A stretch of DNA of 64,000 bases, taken from Chrysemys picta bellii. Lineage: Eukaryota; Chordata; Testudines; Emydidae. The translations under genes were made by a program, and so were the position numbers. How positions within the stretch are numbered: the stretch's first letter is position 1; each line of letters starts with the position of its first letter. Where the stretch lies: NCBI RefSeq assembly GCF_011386835.1, contig NC_088796.1, forward strand, positions 30,087,011 through 30,151,010. The letters are read 5' to 3'. The notes under the pieces are model-generated. The model was not told the DNA's origin and made no database searches. It worked only from the letters and a program-made list of their open reading frames with translations. Shown piece after piece: positions 46,495 to 59,162 of this stretch.

Positions 46495-47455
46495 TTTAGA
46501 ATGTAAGAATGGCCAAACTTAGTCAGACCAAAGGTACATCTATCCCAGTATTCTGTCTTTTGACCTGGGGTCAATGCCAGGTGCCCCAGAGGGAATGAAC
46601 AGAACAGGTAACCATCAAGTGATCCATCCATGTCCCCTATTCCCAGCTTCTTGCAAACAGAGGGTAGGGACACGATCCCTGCCCATCCTGGCTAATAGCC
46701 ATTGATGGACCTATCCTCCATGAACTTATAACAGAATTCAAAAAAGAACTGATAGTCTTGGCCTTCACAACATCCTCTGGCAAAGAGTTCCACAGGTTGA
46801 CTGTGCATCATGTGAAGAAATATTTTCTTTTGTTTGTTTTAAACCTGCTGCCTGTTAATTTCATTTGGTGACCCCTAGTTCTTGTGTTATGAGAAGGAAT
46901 AAATAAAACTTCCTTATTTACTTTCTCCACACTAGTCATGATTTTATAGACCTCTATCATATCCTCCCCTTAGTCATCTCTTTTCCAACCTGAAAAGTCC
47001 CACTCTTATTAATCTTTCCTCAGACGGAAGCTGTTCCATACCCTTAATAGTTTTTGTTGCCCTTTTTGGAAACTTTTCCAATTCAATATGTCTTTTTTGA
47101 GATGGATTGACCAGAACTGCACACAGTATTCAAGATGTGGGCATACCATGGATTTATATAGGCAATATGATATTTTCTATCTTATTATCTATCCCTTTTT
47201 TAATGATTCCCAACATTGTGTTTGCTTTTTTGACTGCCGCTGCACATTGAGTGGATGTTTTCAGAGAACTAAGACTCCAAGACTAAGAAGAACTAAGACT
47301 CCAAGATCTCTTTCTTGAGGGGTAACAGCTAATTTAGATCCCATAATTTTATATGTATAGTTGAGTAGTTTTGTATCATCTGCAAACTTTGCTACCTCAC
47401 TGTTTACCCCTTTTCCCAGATCATTTATGAATATGTTGAATAGTACTGTGACCTA
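46495..47455 (-). pseudogene. CR1 LINE 3' portion, reverse strand, inserted in the Harbinger
   Basis: Read on the minus strand it gives [10 protein letters not shown] and other reverse transcriptase C-terminal blocks, then a 3' region with GGATGGGCAGGGATCGTGTC and GTCTGACTAAGTTTGGCCAT. Its 3' end (ATTCTTACATTCT) is at about 46497. The Harbinger sequence stops at one side (polyadenylation-like AATAAA near 46461) and resumes at the other with the transposase 3' region, so this is a later insertion. Confidence 0.85.
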
Positions 47456-47589
47456 CACAGGGTGGTTGCAACAGAAATTCATACATAGTGGCAACTGGCA
47501 CATTTGCAGACTACAATTAATGCTCAGGTAATAATCATTACAGGGGTCATTCAAGGTGGCAAACAATGCCTGGCTCAATTCATTACATA

Positions 47590-48895
47590 AAGACACATTA
47601 CTGGGGCTCATTGGCAAAATGCTGCTTCAAAGCATCCCCCTGTTGAGTCCCTCTAATAGCCCTAGTGTCTGGCTGCTCAAAATCAGCTGCCAGGTGCTCC
47701 AGCTCAATGCTCCACCCCTGGGGAAACTTTTCCCCCCTGGCTTCACAAATGTTATGCAGAGCACAGCAGGCTACTATGACCATGGGAATATTGTCCTCAT
47801 TGAGCTCTAACCCACCAAATAGGGAGCGCCAGCAAACCTTTAATCTACCAAACGCACATTCTGTGGTCATTCAGCACCTACTGAGTCTGTTGTTGAAGTG
47901 CTTCTTGCTGACGTCAAGGTTTCTGGTGTAAGGCTTCATGCGCCACGGGAGTAAGGGGTAGGCTGGGTCTCCCAGGATCACTATGAGCATTTCCACATCC
48001 CCTATTGGAATCTTCTGGTCTAGAAAGAAAGTCCCTGCATGCAGCTTTCTATACAGGCAAGTGTTTCTCAAGATGCGTGTGTCATGCACCTTCCCTGATC
48101 ACCCCATGTTGATATCAGGGAAACAACCCCAGTAATCCACCGGCACCTACAATCCCATAGAGAAGTAGCTCTTACTGCTGATGTACTCTGTCACAATATG
48201 GTCTGGGGCCAAAATTGGGATGTGTGTGATGTCCATTGTCCTGCTGCAGTTAGGGTATCCCATTGCTACAAAGCCATCCAATATTTCATGCACATTGCCC
48301 AGAGTCATAGTCCTTCGTAGCAAGAAGCTATTAATGGCCCTGCATACTTGTATCACTATAACCCCCACGGTGGACTTCCCAACTCCAAACTGATTCACAA
48401 CTGACCGGTAACAGTCTGGAGTTGCCAGCTTCCGCACAGCAACCACCACTCACTTTTCCATCATTAGGGCAGCTCTCATTTTGGTGTTTTGCACTGCAGG
48501 TTGGGGCTAGCTCCTCAGAGTTCAAGGAAGGTGGCTTTGTGTATACAAGAGTTCTGAAGCCATTGCTCTTCATCCAGGGCTGGCTCTAGCATTTTTGCCG
48601 CTCCAAGCACACAAAAAAAAGAAAAAGAAAAAAAAAGCCGCAATCGCAATTGTGATCGCCGGCAAGTCCTTCGCTCCAAGAGGGAGTGATGGCCCCGCCG
48701 CTGAATTGCCGCTGAATGGCCGGACGTGCTCCCCCCTCTTCATTGGCCACCCCAGGCACCTGCTTGCTAGGCTGGTGCCTGGAGCCGGCCCTGTCTTCAT
48801 CCCATACCTGCATCACAATCCAATCCCAGCACTTGGTGCTTATTTCCCGAGCCCAATAGCTATGTCCACATAGCAGTTGGCAGCTGCTTTGTGAA
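47590..48895 (-). pseudogene. Decayed transposase gene of the second Harbinger
   Basis: One frame from 48449 down to 47598 reads VRKLATPDCYRSVVNQFGVG, then TMDITHIPILAPDH, GKVHDTRILRN, ILGDPAYPLLPWRMKPYTRN and TECAFGRLKVCWRSLFGGLE. The three catalytic acids are still recognisable, but three in-frame stops interrupt it (near 48143, 48104 and 47871). The N-terminal part is frameshifted and split by the 219-bp hAT at 48575. Confidence 0.88.
48575..48793. mobile_element. Non-autonomous hAT element, 219 bp
   Basis: Perfect 8-bp target duplications TCTTCATC at 48567-48574 and 48794-48801. Ends CAGGGCTGGCTCTAGC and, from the right, CAGGGCCGGCTCCAGGCACC. It shares its ends and subterminal hairpin with the 441-bp element at 30779. 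It is inserted in the decayed transposase gene between the codons for VWDE and QWLQ. Confidence 0.93.
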
Positions 48896-49464
48896 TGCCA
48901 ACATCAATCTTGAATTGTTTCTTTCCACAGATTCCTGTTCAGATTCGTAACTCATGAAATACTGCAGGATCAGCTGCGTTGTGTTCATAATGCTTATCAC
49001 AAGACTGGGAGCAGTGCAGGATCCATGCTTTCAGGCAGAGATGGCAGGCACAAAGTTTACAAGGGCAGTTGAAAAATGGTGTGAAATGCCGTCGGAAGCC
49101 CTTGGAATTATGGGATGAAGAGAAGTGCATCATGGGGCAGTGATCCCACCCTCATGATAAACTGCAATCCATTCCCAGAACTCCTAGTGGGAGAATGTGG
49201 TGATTTTCATAGTGAGCTAGCTACCCACCGTGCACTGCTCTCTCTGTCGGAGCTAGAGCAAGGAGCATTGTGTGAACATGCACAAGTGATGTAATTACAG
49301 CCATTTATGATTGTCGACTTAAGTCAACTTAACTCTCTGGTGTAGACATGGCCTCAAAGACCAAATATCAAGACTTTGATTTTACATCTCTTTTGAATGA
49401 TGGTGCCTCCAGAAGCACAGGGTCACTGAACTCGAGATGGGTTTGAAACAAAAGCTTGGATCCA

Positions 49465-49865
49465 AACTAGAGCTGTGTGAATTTTTTTTGGCTGAAACTC
49501 ATCTCTCTTCCCCACCCCTATACATATTTGGGTCAACAAACATTTCACAAATTTGTTTAGAATTTACCAAATTGCTTCATCTGGATTTTTTTTTAAAAAC
49601 AACAACCACCACCAAATGTTTTGTTTTGACATTTTCAACCTTAAATATTTTGACATTTTGAATTTTACTTCAATGTTCTTTAAATTTTTTTTTTTTAAAA
49701 GTCAATAAAATTTTTGTTTCTCAGGAAACAAAACATTTTATTCAGCCCAAAAAGAACTTTTTTTTTTTTTAATTTTTCAGTTTGCAGAAAAAGTAGAAAA
49801 AATTGTTTTGGGTTGACGAAATGAATATTTTTTCCCATTTTTTCAGTTCATCCAGCTATTCTCAC
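49465..49865. mobile_element. AT-rich element with AGAGCTG end
   Basis: Starts AGAGCTGTGTGAATTTTTT at 49470, like the element at 41705. The interior has TTTTGACATTTTCAACC, long T runs and AATTGTTTTGGGTTGACG, the last of which is nearly shared with the 41.7 kb copy (ATTGTTTTGGGTCAACC). The far end near CATCCAGCTATTCTCACAGA is blurred. Confidence 0.6.
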
Positions 49866-51190
49866 AGATCTATTTCAAACACATTTGGAATTTAGCAGGG
49901 ATGGTGGGGGTGGATTTGCATTCTACACCTGATCCTTTAAATTAGGCTTGGAAGGATTAGATTTTTATTGGTAAATGTTGATTTCACCATGAATACACAA
50001 ACTGATGAAAACTATTTCCACTGAGAATAATCAACATTTACAGATAGGCATAATAAGAAAAATGCTGCTTCAGAATGTAGAGTTTAAGGATATTGATTTG
50101 TATATTTTGACATGTGATATTGACAATTGGTGTTTTAACAGACATAAAGCTTATCTCAATGTCAATTGTCATTCAATAATCCATCTGATCTCCCTTTGTC
50201 TGACTCCTCACCCCACTGTGGAAGTTTAAATTGATAAAAAATTTAAAAAATGCTTAAGAATAAACATCTGTATTATCTGTGGAAATTATTAAAAAAATCA
50301 AACTTACCAAGCCTTCTTATAAAGGGCCAAAATAAAAATTCTGATCTGGACAGCCTCTAACATTGGGGGGGGGGGGTGTCAGATGGAGACCTGAACCCAG
50401 ATTTTGCTCTCTCCACCTGTACTAGTTTATTGACTTAGTATCGATTCAAAGGGAATGCTACTTTTTGCAGCATCTAATCATTCCTGGGAGGTCTCCCACC
50501 TAAATACTGACCTGGCTTGACCCAATTTAGCTTATTATGAGATCTGAGCAGACCACAGCACAAGGTGGTATGGCTGCAGGCCTAAGTGGAATCCTTCAGT
50601 ACTAACCCTTTCCCACTTAGCTATCAACCTCCCAGTGTTGATTCACTACAAATGGAAGCAAGCACCAAAAGTGCAATGTAGCATTGTTACCTGAACAGCA
50701 GTAAAAGGTATAATGTGCTGCAAACACAACCAGTAAATATCACTGAACTAAGCATTCACCATCTGTTCAATTAGCTTTACAATAAATAATTAGTATCACA
50801 GCATTTAAATCGAACACGGGCTGGGAAGCTTTCATGCTCTTTAGAAGACAGCATTCAATTTAGTGTCTCACACTGTTTCCTGAGCCGTTTTCCCAGGAGC
50901 ATTGGTGTGAAGTGTTAAAAAATAGGTCTTTTCCTCTGCTCCTCATCTATCATACGGGAATATTCTAAACAGGTAACTATGTAAGTAACAAACAGGTGTG
51001 CAAATCTATTTTGGGGGCATTACAGAACATTTGTAACACTAACAATGTTTCTGATGAAGCTGGTTGGAACTTCAGTAATATTTGCTACAATAGACAGTGG
51101 TTCTGATGAGAGGCTGCCTCATTCTCTCTTGCCACAGCTGTTCCATTCTGGATAAATAGTCATTTGGGTGAGAGTGAGAACAAGCATGAG
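49866..51190. other. Unassigned DNA
   Basis: No gene recognised. A G run of 10-11 bases occurs at about 50367. Confidence 0.5.
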
Positions 51191-51194
51191 AGTG

Positions 51195-51460
51195 ACTCTA
51201 TAGCCTGGTGGTTAGAGCACTCGCTCAGGATCCAATCCTTCTGTTCCAATGACTAATTATTTATCCAGGGTGCAACAGCTTCAACAGGAGATTGATGAAA
51301 CTCCACATCAGAATATCCCATAGCACAATGGTTACAGCTCTCTCCTGAGAGGTGGTAGATCCCTGTTCCCTTCCTGAGGTGGAGGGGACTTGAACTGGAA
51401 GTCTCCCCCATCCCAGGTGAGTTATCCTAACCACTAGGCAATGAGTTATGAAGATGTCCT
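51195..51460. repeat. tRNA-like SINE heads in opposite orientations
   Basis: On the plus strand TAGCCTGGTGGTTAGAGCAC (51201) has the A-box pattern of a tRNA, and a second, weaker head ATAGCACAATGGTTACAGCT lies near 51321. On the minus strand TGCCTAGTGGTTAGGATAAC starts near 51440 and is followed by AGTTCAAGTCCCC at about 51397, A-box and B-box at tRNA-like spacing. The second plus head and the minus head form an imperfect palindrome. None folds as a functional tRNA as far as I can see. Confidence 0.6.
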
Positions 51461-51599
51461 TCCCCTCGGCTGCTTTGTGTGAACACGCCTGAGTGGCTCA
51501 AACCAGTAGACGGCCTCGGGAACATGCCTGCCAGGTCAGGCCCTACATGCAACTTAGGCAGCCAAACATCTATCTTCCCCTGGTTTGTGCGTCACTCTG

Positions 51600-51830
51600 G
51601 GGCTTAGGCAGCCAGATGCTTAGGGGGAGGCAACCGCGTGCATGTTCAGAAGCAGAAATGTAGGTGCTTATGGAACTTTTTACTGCAAAAACTTAGGCTC
51701 CGAGTGAGTTTAGGCACTTATAGGTTCGACAGGACCTTTGTGAATTGCAATGGAGTCCAAAACTGGGATTTAGGTGCCTAAATCAGGGGTTTAAGTGCTG
51801 AAGTTCTTTTGGAATCTAGGCCATAGTCAC
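51600..51830. repeat. Repeat with TTAGGCAGCC/TTTAGGTGCCTAAA phrases
   Basis: Repeated TTAGGC and TTAGGTGCC phrases, including TTTAGGTGCCTAAATCAGGG at 51769, resemble the fragment at 521-600. Probably a worn palindromic MITE. Confidence 0.45.
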
Positions 51831-54269
51831 TGCCATATTAATACCTTATTATCTCTTTTGTATAGTCAGACTAGTAACATTATATCTAGACTTATGCTGG
51901 GCAAGATAAAGAAATTATTTCTATCCACCTCACCCCCTTCCAATTTTACAGCAATTTTGATTTTAGGCCAGTTTGAAATGTTAGGAATAAGTCATCAGAA
52001 TGAGTGGTTCGGATGAGAGGATGACTGTGCTTTCAGCACTGCAGCTATTCAGTGAATTAGCCTCAATGTTTACTTACCAGGCAAACAAGAGGCTTGCAAA
52101 GTTAAACCTACAAAGCTTTAAAGTGAATTGTACCATTTGTATAATTCTCCAAGGGGGAAAATGTTTTTGCAAGCTTCTTGGCATGACTTTCTTTGAAATT
52201 GTTAGAGCCTTTTATTTACCAAACAGAGTTCATTGTTAAAAGTAAAACTTCCTCTGTGTTCTAAATTTTGGCCCAGTTAATCTTTCAGGAGTGTTGAAAA
52301 CAGGGCTTTAATTAGCAATTTTATCAGTTAACCCAGTCACTCATCCCCCTGCTTATCTGATACCACGTCAGTGCAGGCACTTAGGGACATCAGAAAAAGG
52401 CCGACTTGTCAGTGGGACAGCTGAGAAGACTTCTGTGGGAGGGGAAAAAGAGACCTCAGAAATGGATGGCATTAAATGGAATTTGATACAAATCCAGAAG
52501 GAATTATCTCACCAAAGTAACCTAGAATAGGTATGGCTTTCTCTTATATTTCTCATTGATCTTCTATGGTATGGCACCCACGGTAATAAAGACGAAGTTA
52601 ATGGTCCTTTACAGTGTGAAAGTAGGGCTTGAAATTAGTGAAGTCCTTAGCTAGTTAGGTGCTGACTGAGTTGAACATAAAACTGTGATCAGATGTCGTG
52701 CTCCACAAATAGAGGCAGGTCAAGCCAAGGTGGGGCCCCCTGCCAAAGCATTATTAACCCCTCCTGCTCACCGCAATGCCCAAGATTTAATGTGCAGTTT
52801 TCTTCTCTCACCTGCCCCAAATTCCTTTCCCCTCCAGCTAAGGGAAGAGTGTGTGCATATAGGGTGATGTACACACAATTAGGTGATGTAGACACAATTC
52901 AGTACACAGAATTCAGAGCTGTGCTGGTATGGGGAGTTATGGAAATAGTGGATTTTTAATGGTGGGAATAGGGGAAACCTATGATGATAGGTCCCAACCA
53001 GGACTGGGATTAAGGGGGAGTCATAGTTATTTCACGGGGTGGTTCAGGCTCTTATTGCCATGAGTTCTGTTAGCAGGGAGTAGCTCGAGCTCTCTGCCAT
53101 GCGGCACTTGATCATTAGCAGTGAACAGCATGCTAGACTTTCAACTTGTGGGGTTTCCAGGGGTCATGCAGGGTCTCACCCTACAGCTGCAGCTCTGGAA
53201 GCATTGCCTAACCCAGCCCAGTACACAGCTATGTATCAAAACCCAATGGATTGTATGAAAAGACAAAAATATAGACATAGGATAGCTGCTCCAGTTTACG
53301 CTGCCAAGGGAAAAGAAGAGTACAAATACTGACAATACAGGAGAGAATAAAGGATATTTAATAATCAGTTGAGTAAGAACTGGGCTTTTGTTATATTATG
53401 CAGCCTGCTTCACTTGCATTCGCAACACTAAAGTGGGCTAACTCTTTCTGGGTTCAGTTTATTCATCCATGTAGTGTCACTTGTGGTTCAGAATTCTTAT
53501 TCACTTCATGTTTTTTTAAACAAATATGTACAATATAGACATATAGCCCTAAAATTGTATTGTCAGCTAAAAATCTGCAGCTCTCACCAGTGCAAGGAAA
53601 GCCGTTAGTGGTATTAAAAACATGCATCACTTTAGTATCTTAAGAGGGACCCATTATCATGCAGCTGAAGAGTAACTTAGATTTCTCTCTCTATTTGGGG
53701 GTGGGGGTGGGGTGACTACCTGTGCCAAGATGATATTTTATGCTTGCTCAAGCAGTTCTGATGAGTTGATAGCTGAAATGTTTATGCTTTTATGCACATA
53801 GATAACATACTTAAGACATCTCGTTTAAACAACAGATAATCCGAGTGGTGCATTTAGTTTGTGATGTAATTGTGGCTGGTTTTCTAAAGCTTCCAGGGCC
53901 TAATCCTGCCCCTGTTCACTTTGGCTTACCAGTCTTAGGCGACCACCTCAGTTGAATTTAAGCAGGAGTCGGGCACCTAACACCCTTCAACTCCTTTACA
54001 AATCCTAGCTTTCAATGCCAGAGAACTGAGCCCTTAAATTCAGAGGATTGAAGAGGATAGAAGAATCAGATGCTGGCTGTATATTTCATGTTGCTATCCA
54101 TAATACAAGGTGCAAATGCAAAGCATCACCACCATTTTTGATTGATTGTAAGATTTAAAAAAAAATGCTAAAATGGGCAATTGGGAATGATTTCTTTAAA
54201 CCCATTTCTAAATTGTAGCTTGTTTTGACATAAGATCATCAAGCACAAGCCTTGCTTCACCTTTGAGTG
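51831..54269. other. Unassigned DNA
   Basis: No gene recognised. A GGGGGTGGGGGTGGGG run occurs at about 53697. The frame at 52693-52959 has no support. Confidence 0.5.
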
Positions 54270-54480
54270 CCATGTAGCCCCATCACACCTCTAATTTTTT
54301 ACTGCAAGGGCCATCACTGCTTCTCCCTCAAGCACTTTCGTGGTTTCTCCCAAACTGCACCCTGTGTTTGAGGAAAGGGCAGAAAACCACCACCTCATCC
54401 TCTTTTAAATCCTTTCTTGAAACACACCTCTTCCAGGATGTCTACAAATCACTAACATCAGGCCTCGGCAGGCTGATGGC
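54270..54480 (+). repeat. L2-like LINE 3' fragment (probable)
   Basis: TCTTTTAAATCCTTTCTTGA, AACACACCTCTTCCAGGATG and TCTACAAATC resemble the SFKSLLKTHLFQDAY-type C-terminus and tail of L2-group LINEs. Too short for certainty. Confidence 0.5.
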
Positions 54481-54849
54481 CACTTGTGACAGTTGAGACT
54501 TGTTTTAGTTGTTTGAATAGTATCTTGGTACAAAGAAGCCCTGACTGGGGCTTCTAGGCATTATCACACAAATATCCAGGTTTGTTTATTTTGATATAGC
54601 TCCTCTCACAGATTCAAAATCTGTTTATCCTACATGTAACCATTTCCTTCCTCTCCTGCAGATTCACTCCCACTGGAAGTGCTAGGCCATGTAAACAGCT
54701 TTAAAAGGGTATCATTGTAATGGTTATCATTCCAAAAAATACAAGAGGGGTATTCAATGGCTTAAATTTCCTGCAGTTGGGTTACCCTTCACCTGGGAGA
54801 CATGCCCCTTTGCTGGATGGGCTTTCACACACAAACTGTAAGTGTCTTT

Positions 54850-54945
54850 GCAGTAGAGCTGGTTGAAAAGTAAAACTTTGTAATGTTTTAACCCAGAAAA
54901 AAAAAAAAAAGGGACAACTTTCCTGACCAGTTCTACTTGGCAGTC
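54850..54945. mobile_element. Short AT-rich element with AGTAGAGCTGGT ends
   Basis: AGTAGAGCTGGTTGAAAAG at 54852 and the inverse ending GACCAGTTCTACT at 54938 make a compact 86-bp unit with an A run inside. It looks like a deletion derivative of the 41.7 and 49.5 kb elements. Confidence 0.6.
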
Positions 54946-57900
54946 TCTGCAATAAACGACATGACTAGGTCAACTGCAACTTCTTCACTTGCAGTAGGTT
55001 AGAATGAGGCTGGCTACCTGTCAGTTACTTATCAAGGTACAGTACAATTTAGGGAAAATCTAAAATACAGCTTTGTTGCAATTTGGTGAAATTTGAAGAT
55101 GAAGCTGTACAAGTTTTGGACCATTTTGCACTGCTAGTCTATCACCAGCAGTGGGAGTCTTGTTAGGAAATTCGAATGCCCAGTATCAAGGTTTAAATAT
55201 TGCCATCACCCTATAGTCACTGTCTGTTTTTCTAAGGTCCTAGAGACTGAAGCACTCTGTTTACCCACAGAACAAGTACAAGATAGGCTGCGACAGTGTA
55301 AATATCCCTCCACTGATACACTTCAAATATGCTTCCTCTCTGTCTGGAAGGGAAAAATGTAGGAATGAGAACTAATTTCCTTTCCATTTGGTTCTTGGCC
55401 TTGCTCAGGCAACCAATAGACTGCACCAATTAGGGCAAACTCTGATGGCTTTTCTTTTTGTGGTGAGACATTTGCTTGGTGTCAATCCAGTTTGTAGCAA
55501 ACTCTTTTCACATATATCATCATATGAAAACAATTTTACTCACACTAGTGTAGTGGGCCTCTTCCAGAACCTGTTACCTCATGGTGAAAGGCTATATGCC
55601 ATTATTAAACTTCTAATTCAACCTGATGCTCACTTAATCACACTGAATAGTACTGTACTTTACTTCATGAGCAATCCAATTAAGAGCAAGGGGACTACTC
55701 AAGGAGTAAAATACTCATGAGTACAAGTGGCAGAATCTGGCCTAATATTAGGAGTGTTTGGATATTGGCTGATATCCTTTGCTACAGATTGAAAGAAAAC
55801 AGAAAAAATAATAGCTGGAGGTTGGTGAATTAGTTTACTCTACATTCGCACACCCGTTGATTGTTTGTTTAGTGACAACAGTGCTTGGTGCTACAGAATG
55901 TAGCAAAATATAGCCAGTTCCTGCCCCAAGAAGTTTACAGTCTGAAATGCAGGCACATAGAAGACAGGGAACACTGTGTAAATCAGATTAGATAGTAATT
56001 TAATATGGATTTTTTCCCTCTTGGTTGGTCTAGTTTTTCTTGGAGGCTTTGGGGGAAAATGGCATTTTAAGAGCTGATTGAAGGGTGGTGGTGCTATGGA
56101 GAAAAGAGGGAACACATCCCATGGGACCAAGCACAAAGCCAGAAGTGGAAGAAGGAGCTGCACAGGGCGTTGAGATTGATATTGTTAGAGGAGGAATAGA
56201 GAAGTCAAGGGGCCTTTCTCATTGCAAAGATAATTAAAGGCTCTAAACTGGCACTCTGCTCTGGCCCCTGTAGATCCAGATGAAATGCATGCCTAATTCT
56301 CAAAGAAAGTATTAAAACTAACAAAAGATGTTCAGAACAGTTTATCCCCTTATGCAAATATTGCCCCAGTACAGCTGCTAAGAGCAGTGTCTGCGTGGCT
56401 TATCTGCTGTCACATACATTCTAGCTGTCTGAGAGCAATTTGACCTTGTACTATGTAGCTGTTTGTTTGTTGTTGTCATTGTGCTTGGCGGATTTTTGTT
56501 TTTTTGGCCAGTGGGAGAGAAATGTTCTAGAGGTTTTGCCTTCATATATTGGTCTAAATGACTCTTTTATGCTGAACTTTCTTTCATTGCAATCAGTCGA
56601 CGATAGGAGCCATATTTTTAAAGCACTGATCTCTTATAATTAAAAACAGAGCATAACCTGATTGTTGTGTTGTCAACGTGCACAGACACTAGCACAATGA
56701 GAACTTATTACAACAATATCCATACTGTACTCTTGAGCAGTTTGGAGTCTCAACATCCTCTCTTGCTCTGAAATACTAGTGGCTGGTCCCACTGAAGCCA
56801 AAGGGAATTCTGATATTGACTCCAGCAGGATCAAGTTTTGGCCCAAAGTGCCATCCACAATATCTTTCCATGTACTGAATAACTGAGAATGTTCCCTGCT
56901 GTTACTACAAAGCCTACTGTATTTTCATCTCAGCAAACAACTCTTCACTTTAATTTTCCACTGGTATGTTTCTGAGTAAGTCTTGTTGCCCAACAATGAA
57001 GGTAAATTTTTACGGAAGCCACAAAAATAAAATATCTACACTCATTTACTGTCAGCCTCACATGACCATTCCATTTCTGATGCATCATAGTTCTCATGTA
57101 AAGCACCACTGATCTGTAGGAGGTGTGGAATGCTAAATGGAAGGGCAAGAGGAACTGATGAGCAAATACAAGAAGAGGAAAAAGAAAGGAACTCCACAAA
57201 CATTAGACAAAGGATAAGATTATGATGCCAAAGTCACATACAATACTTCTTTTCCTCCAGAAACATTCTTAAGGGCAGCTGCAGCAAAGGAGAAATTTCC
57301 CTTTCAGAAATGGAAGCCATGCCAATGGGTGGTAGGTGGAGTAGCCTCCAAGGAGACCTATAAGCCAACAGCAGTAAAGGCTCAGTTATGGCATACTCAA
57401 GCTCTTAAAACAAAACTTTGGGTGAATGGGGAATTTTGTGGTTTTTATCAGCTTCTGATGTAACATTTTCTTGTGCAATGTTCACAGATGCAGAATACTG
57501 GAAGTGGAATTATTTAGGATATCAGCAGGGAATAACTCCTCTAGGCTTTCCAGTCTAGCCACATGCAAGCTGTTACCCATGGACCCTCCCCCTCAAAACG
57601 TGTTCCTATTCAGTTCTCATGCAATAGCAAAATCCATTTTATAACAAGGTGACCTCACAAGAGTTTTTCCCCCAGAAATATATGATTGACATTTTATTTC
57701 TAACTACTTTATTCCCATGCCCTATAGAACTGAATCCACTGTAGTGCCCAGTCTAAGTAGAGGACTGTATTTCCATAGCATACAGGGGCAGGGAAACAAC
57801 CACTTGGCTGAGGTTACTTCACTCCAGTGCTTGACATAAACCTCTGTGGAGCTACTACACCCCTACTGAAAAGGATGGAATGATGTCACTGTTAAAGACT

Positions 57901-58910
57901 CAACAGCCCAGAACCTTCAATTACAGAAGGAGCACTCAATAGGTAGCCTTGAAACCCTTACTCTTGCAAGAGGTCTTCCATCAAGACCATAGAAGACCAG
58001 ACTTTCCCCCGTTTTTGATATTTCTAACAAAACAAATTACAAAGTGGGTTAAAGAGAACCTGTAAGTAGGTTACGAAGAGTGACTTGGAAACTCTTGGAT
58101 ATACAAAAGGGAAGGCACACAGTGTGTGTGCAAAAGATGGTGGGAGTGCTTGGACATGATTCAGCAACATATTAGTCATGTCACTTAATGCACTGCTGCA
58201 AGGCGTTCAGATACTATGGTGATGAGGGCAATGTAAGAACCTACATAGTACAGAACTTAAATTTTATATTCAAGCCATCTGAAGGGGTTAGTTTATGGCC
58301 ACCGACTTGCAAATCAAACTACAAGGTTCAGTCTGTGACCATATGTGTGAGCCAAATGCTTGACAGTTCAGCCCATTTTATATATAATATCTGAAGACTG
58401 CTAGGCCTCCTTGGATTTCTAAAGGTTGAAGGGAGAGCACTCTGTCAGGTTGGCGTCTGAGAAGTGGGTGGATCCCTTATTTCACAGATCCCTTTTCATG
58501 CAGCCATTGTCTCTTTCCCTAGTGGAGAAAGAGGTCACTTGAACTATGAATTTGGACTTGTGGAGTTTGCTTTTTGTGCTTTGCTTGCACAGAGGTCTAC
58601 TTGTGGCGGGTGACAAGAGCTCCAGAATTAGCCTTGATCTTCCTTGTGCAATGGTAATCTTTAACATTAATCCTGGTCCCTTCATAAATACTTGCCTTCA
58701 CAAAGGCATTCTCTTTTATTCTCTCCCATCCCAAGAGAGCAGCCTTTTCTTCATAGTGTTTCTCTTAAGTGCAGTGTGGGAAAGAGGAGGTATACATAAG
58801 GTCACTATGCAGTACTTTATATTATACTATATTCACAACACTTTTCTGAACATTGCTTTTATCATCAACTATGCAAGAAAGAAAAAAAAAACAAGCAATT
58901 TTGCATTTAG
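54946..58910. other. Unassigned DNA
   Basis: Four kilobases with no recognised gene. Frames at 55388-55720 and 55891-56163 lack similarity or splice context. The phrase AGGAGTAAAATACTCATGAG near 55700 is a small palindrome of the low-grade repeat type. Confidence 0.5.
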
Positions 58911-59162
58911 CTGATATCATAATGTCAAGTATCAGAGGGGTAGCCGTGTTAGTCTGAATCTGTAAAAAGCAACAGAGGGTCCTGTGGCACCTTTGAGACT
59001 AACAGAAGTACTGGGAGCATAAGCTTTCGTGGGTGAGAACCTCACTTCTTCAGATGCAAGTGAAGAAGTGAGGTTCTCACCCACGAAAGCTTATGCTCCC
59101 AGTACTTCTGTTAGTCTCAAAGGTGCCACAGGACCCTCTGTTGCTTTTTACTGATATCATAA
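58911..59162 (+). repeat. Fold-back interspersed repeat (copy C)
   Basis: Flanked by the 12-bp duplication CTGATATCATAA (58911-58922 and 59151-59162). Head AAGTATCAGAGGGGTAGCCG; arms from 58962 and back to 59150, turning at TTCTTCAGATGCAAGTGAAG. Both arms carry the private variant GGGTGAGAACC, where copies A and B have GGGTAAGAACC. The outer returning end is GTTGCTTTTTAC, as in the other copies. Confidence 0.9.

Larger units (their letters stand above)
43168..49354. mobile_element. Second, decayed PIF/Harbinger element, expanded by nested insertions
   Basis: The left end GGCCTTGTCTGCAGTACACA and the right end, read inward, AGGCCATGTCTACACCAG are worn Harbinger inverted repeats. The interior repeats the gene order of the intact element: Myb-like gene (+), antisense small frame (-), transposase (-). 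Three later insertions account for about a third of the length: hAT at 43698-44830, CR1 at 46495-47455 and hAT at 48575-48793. Protein-level identity to the intact copy is roughly two thirds in the transposase, so it is an older or separate lineage. Confidence 0.85.

Noticed and set aside
51201..51240. A tRNA gene
   Set aside because: Only A-box-like similarity; no cloverleaf and no B-box at proper spacing on that strand.
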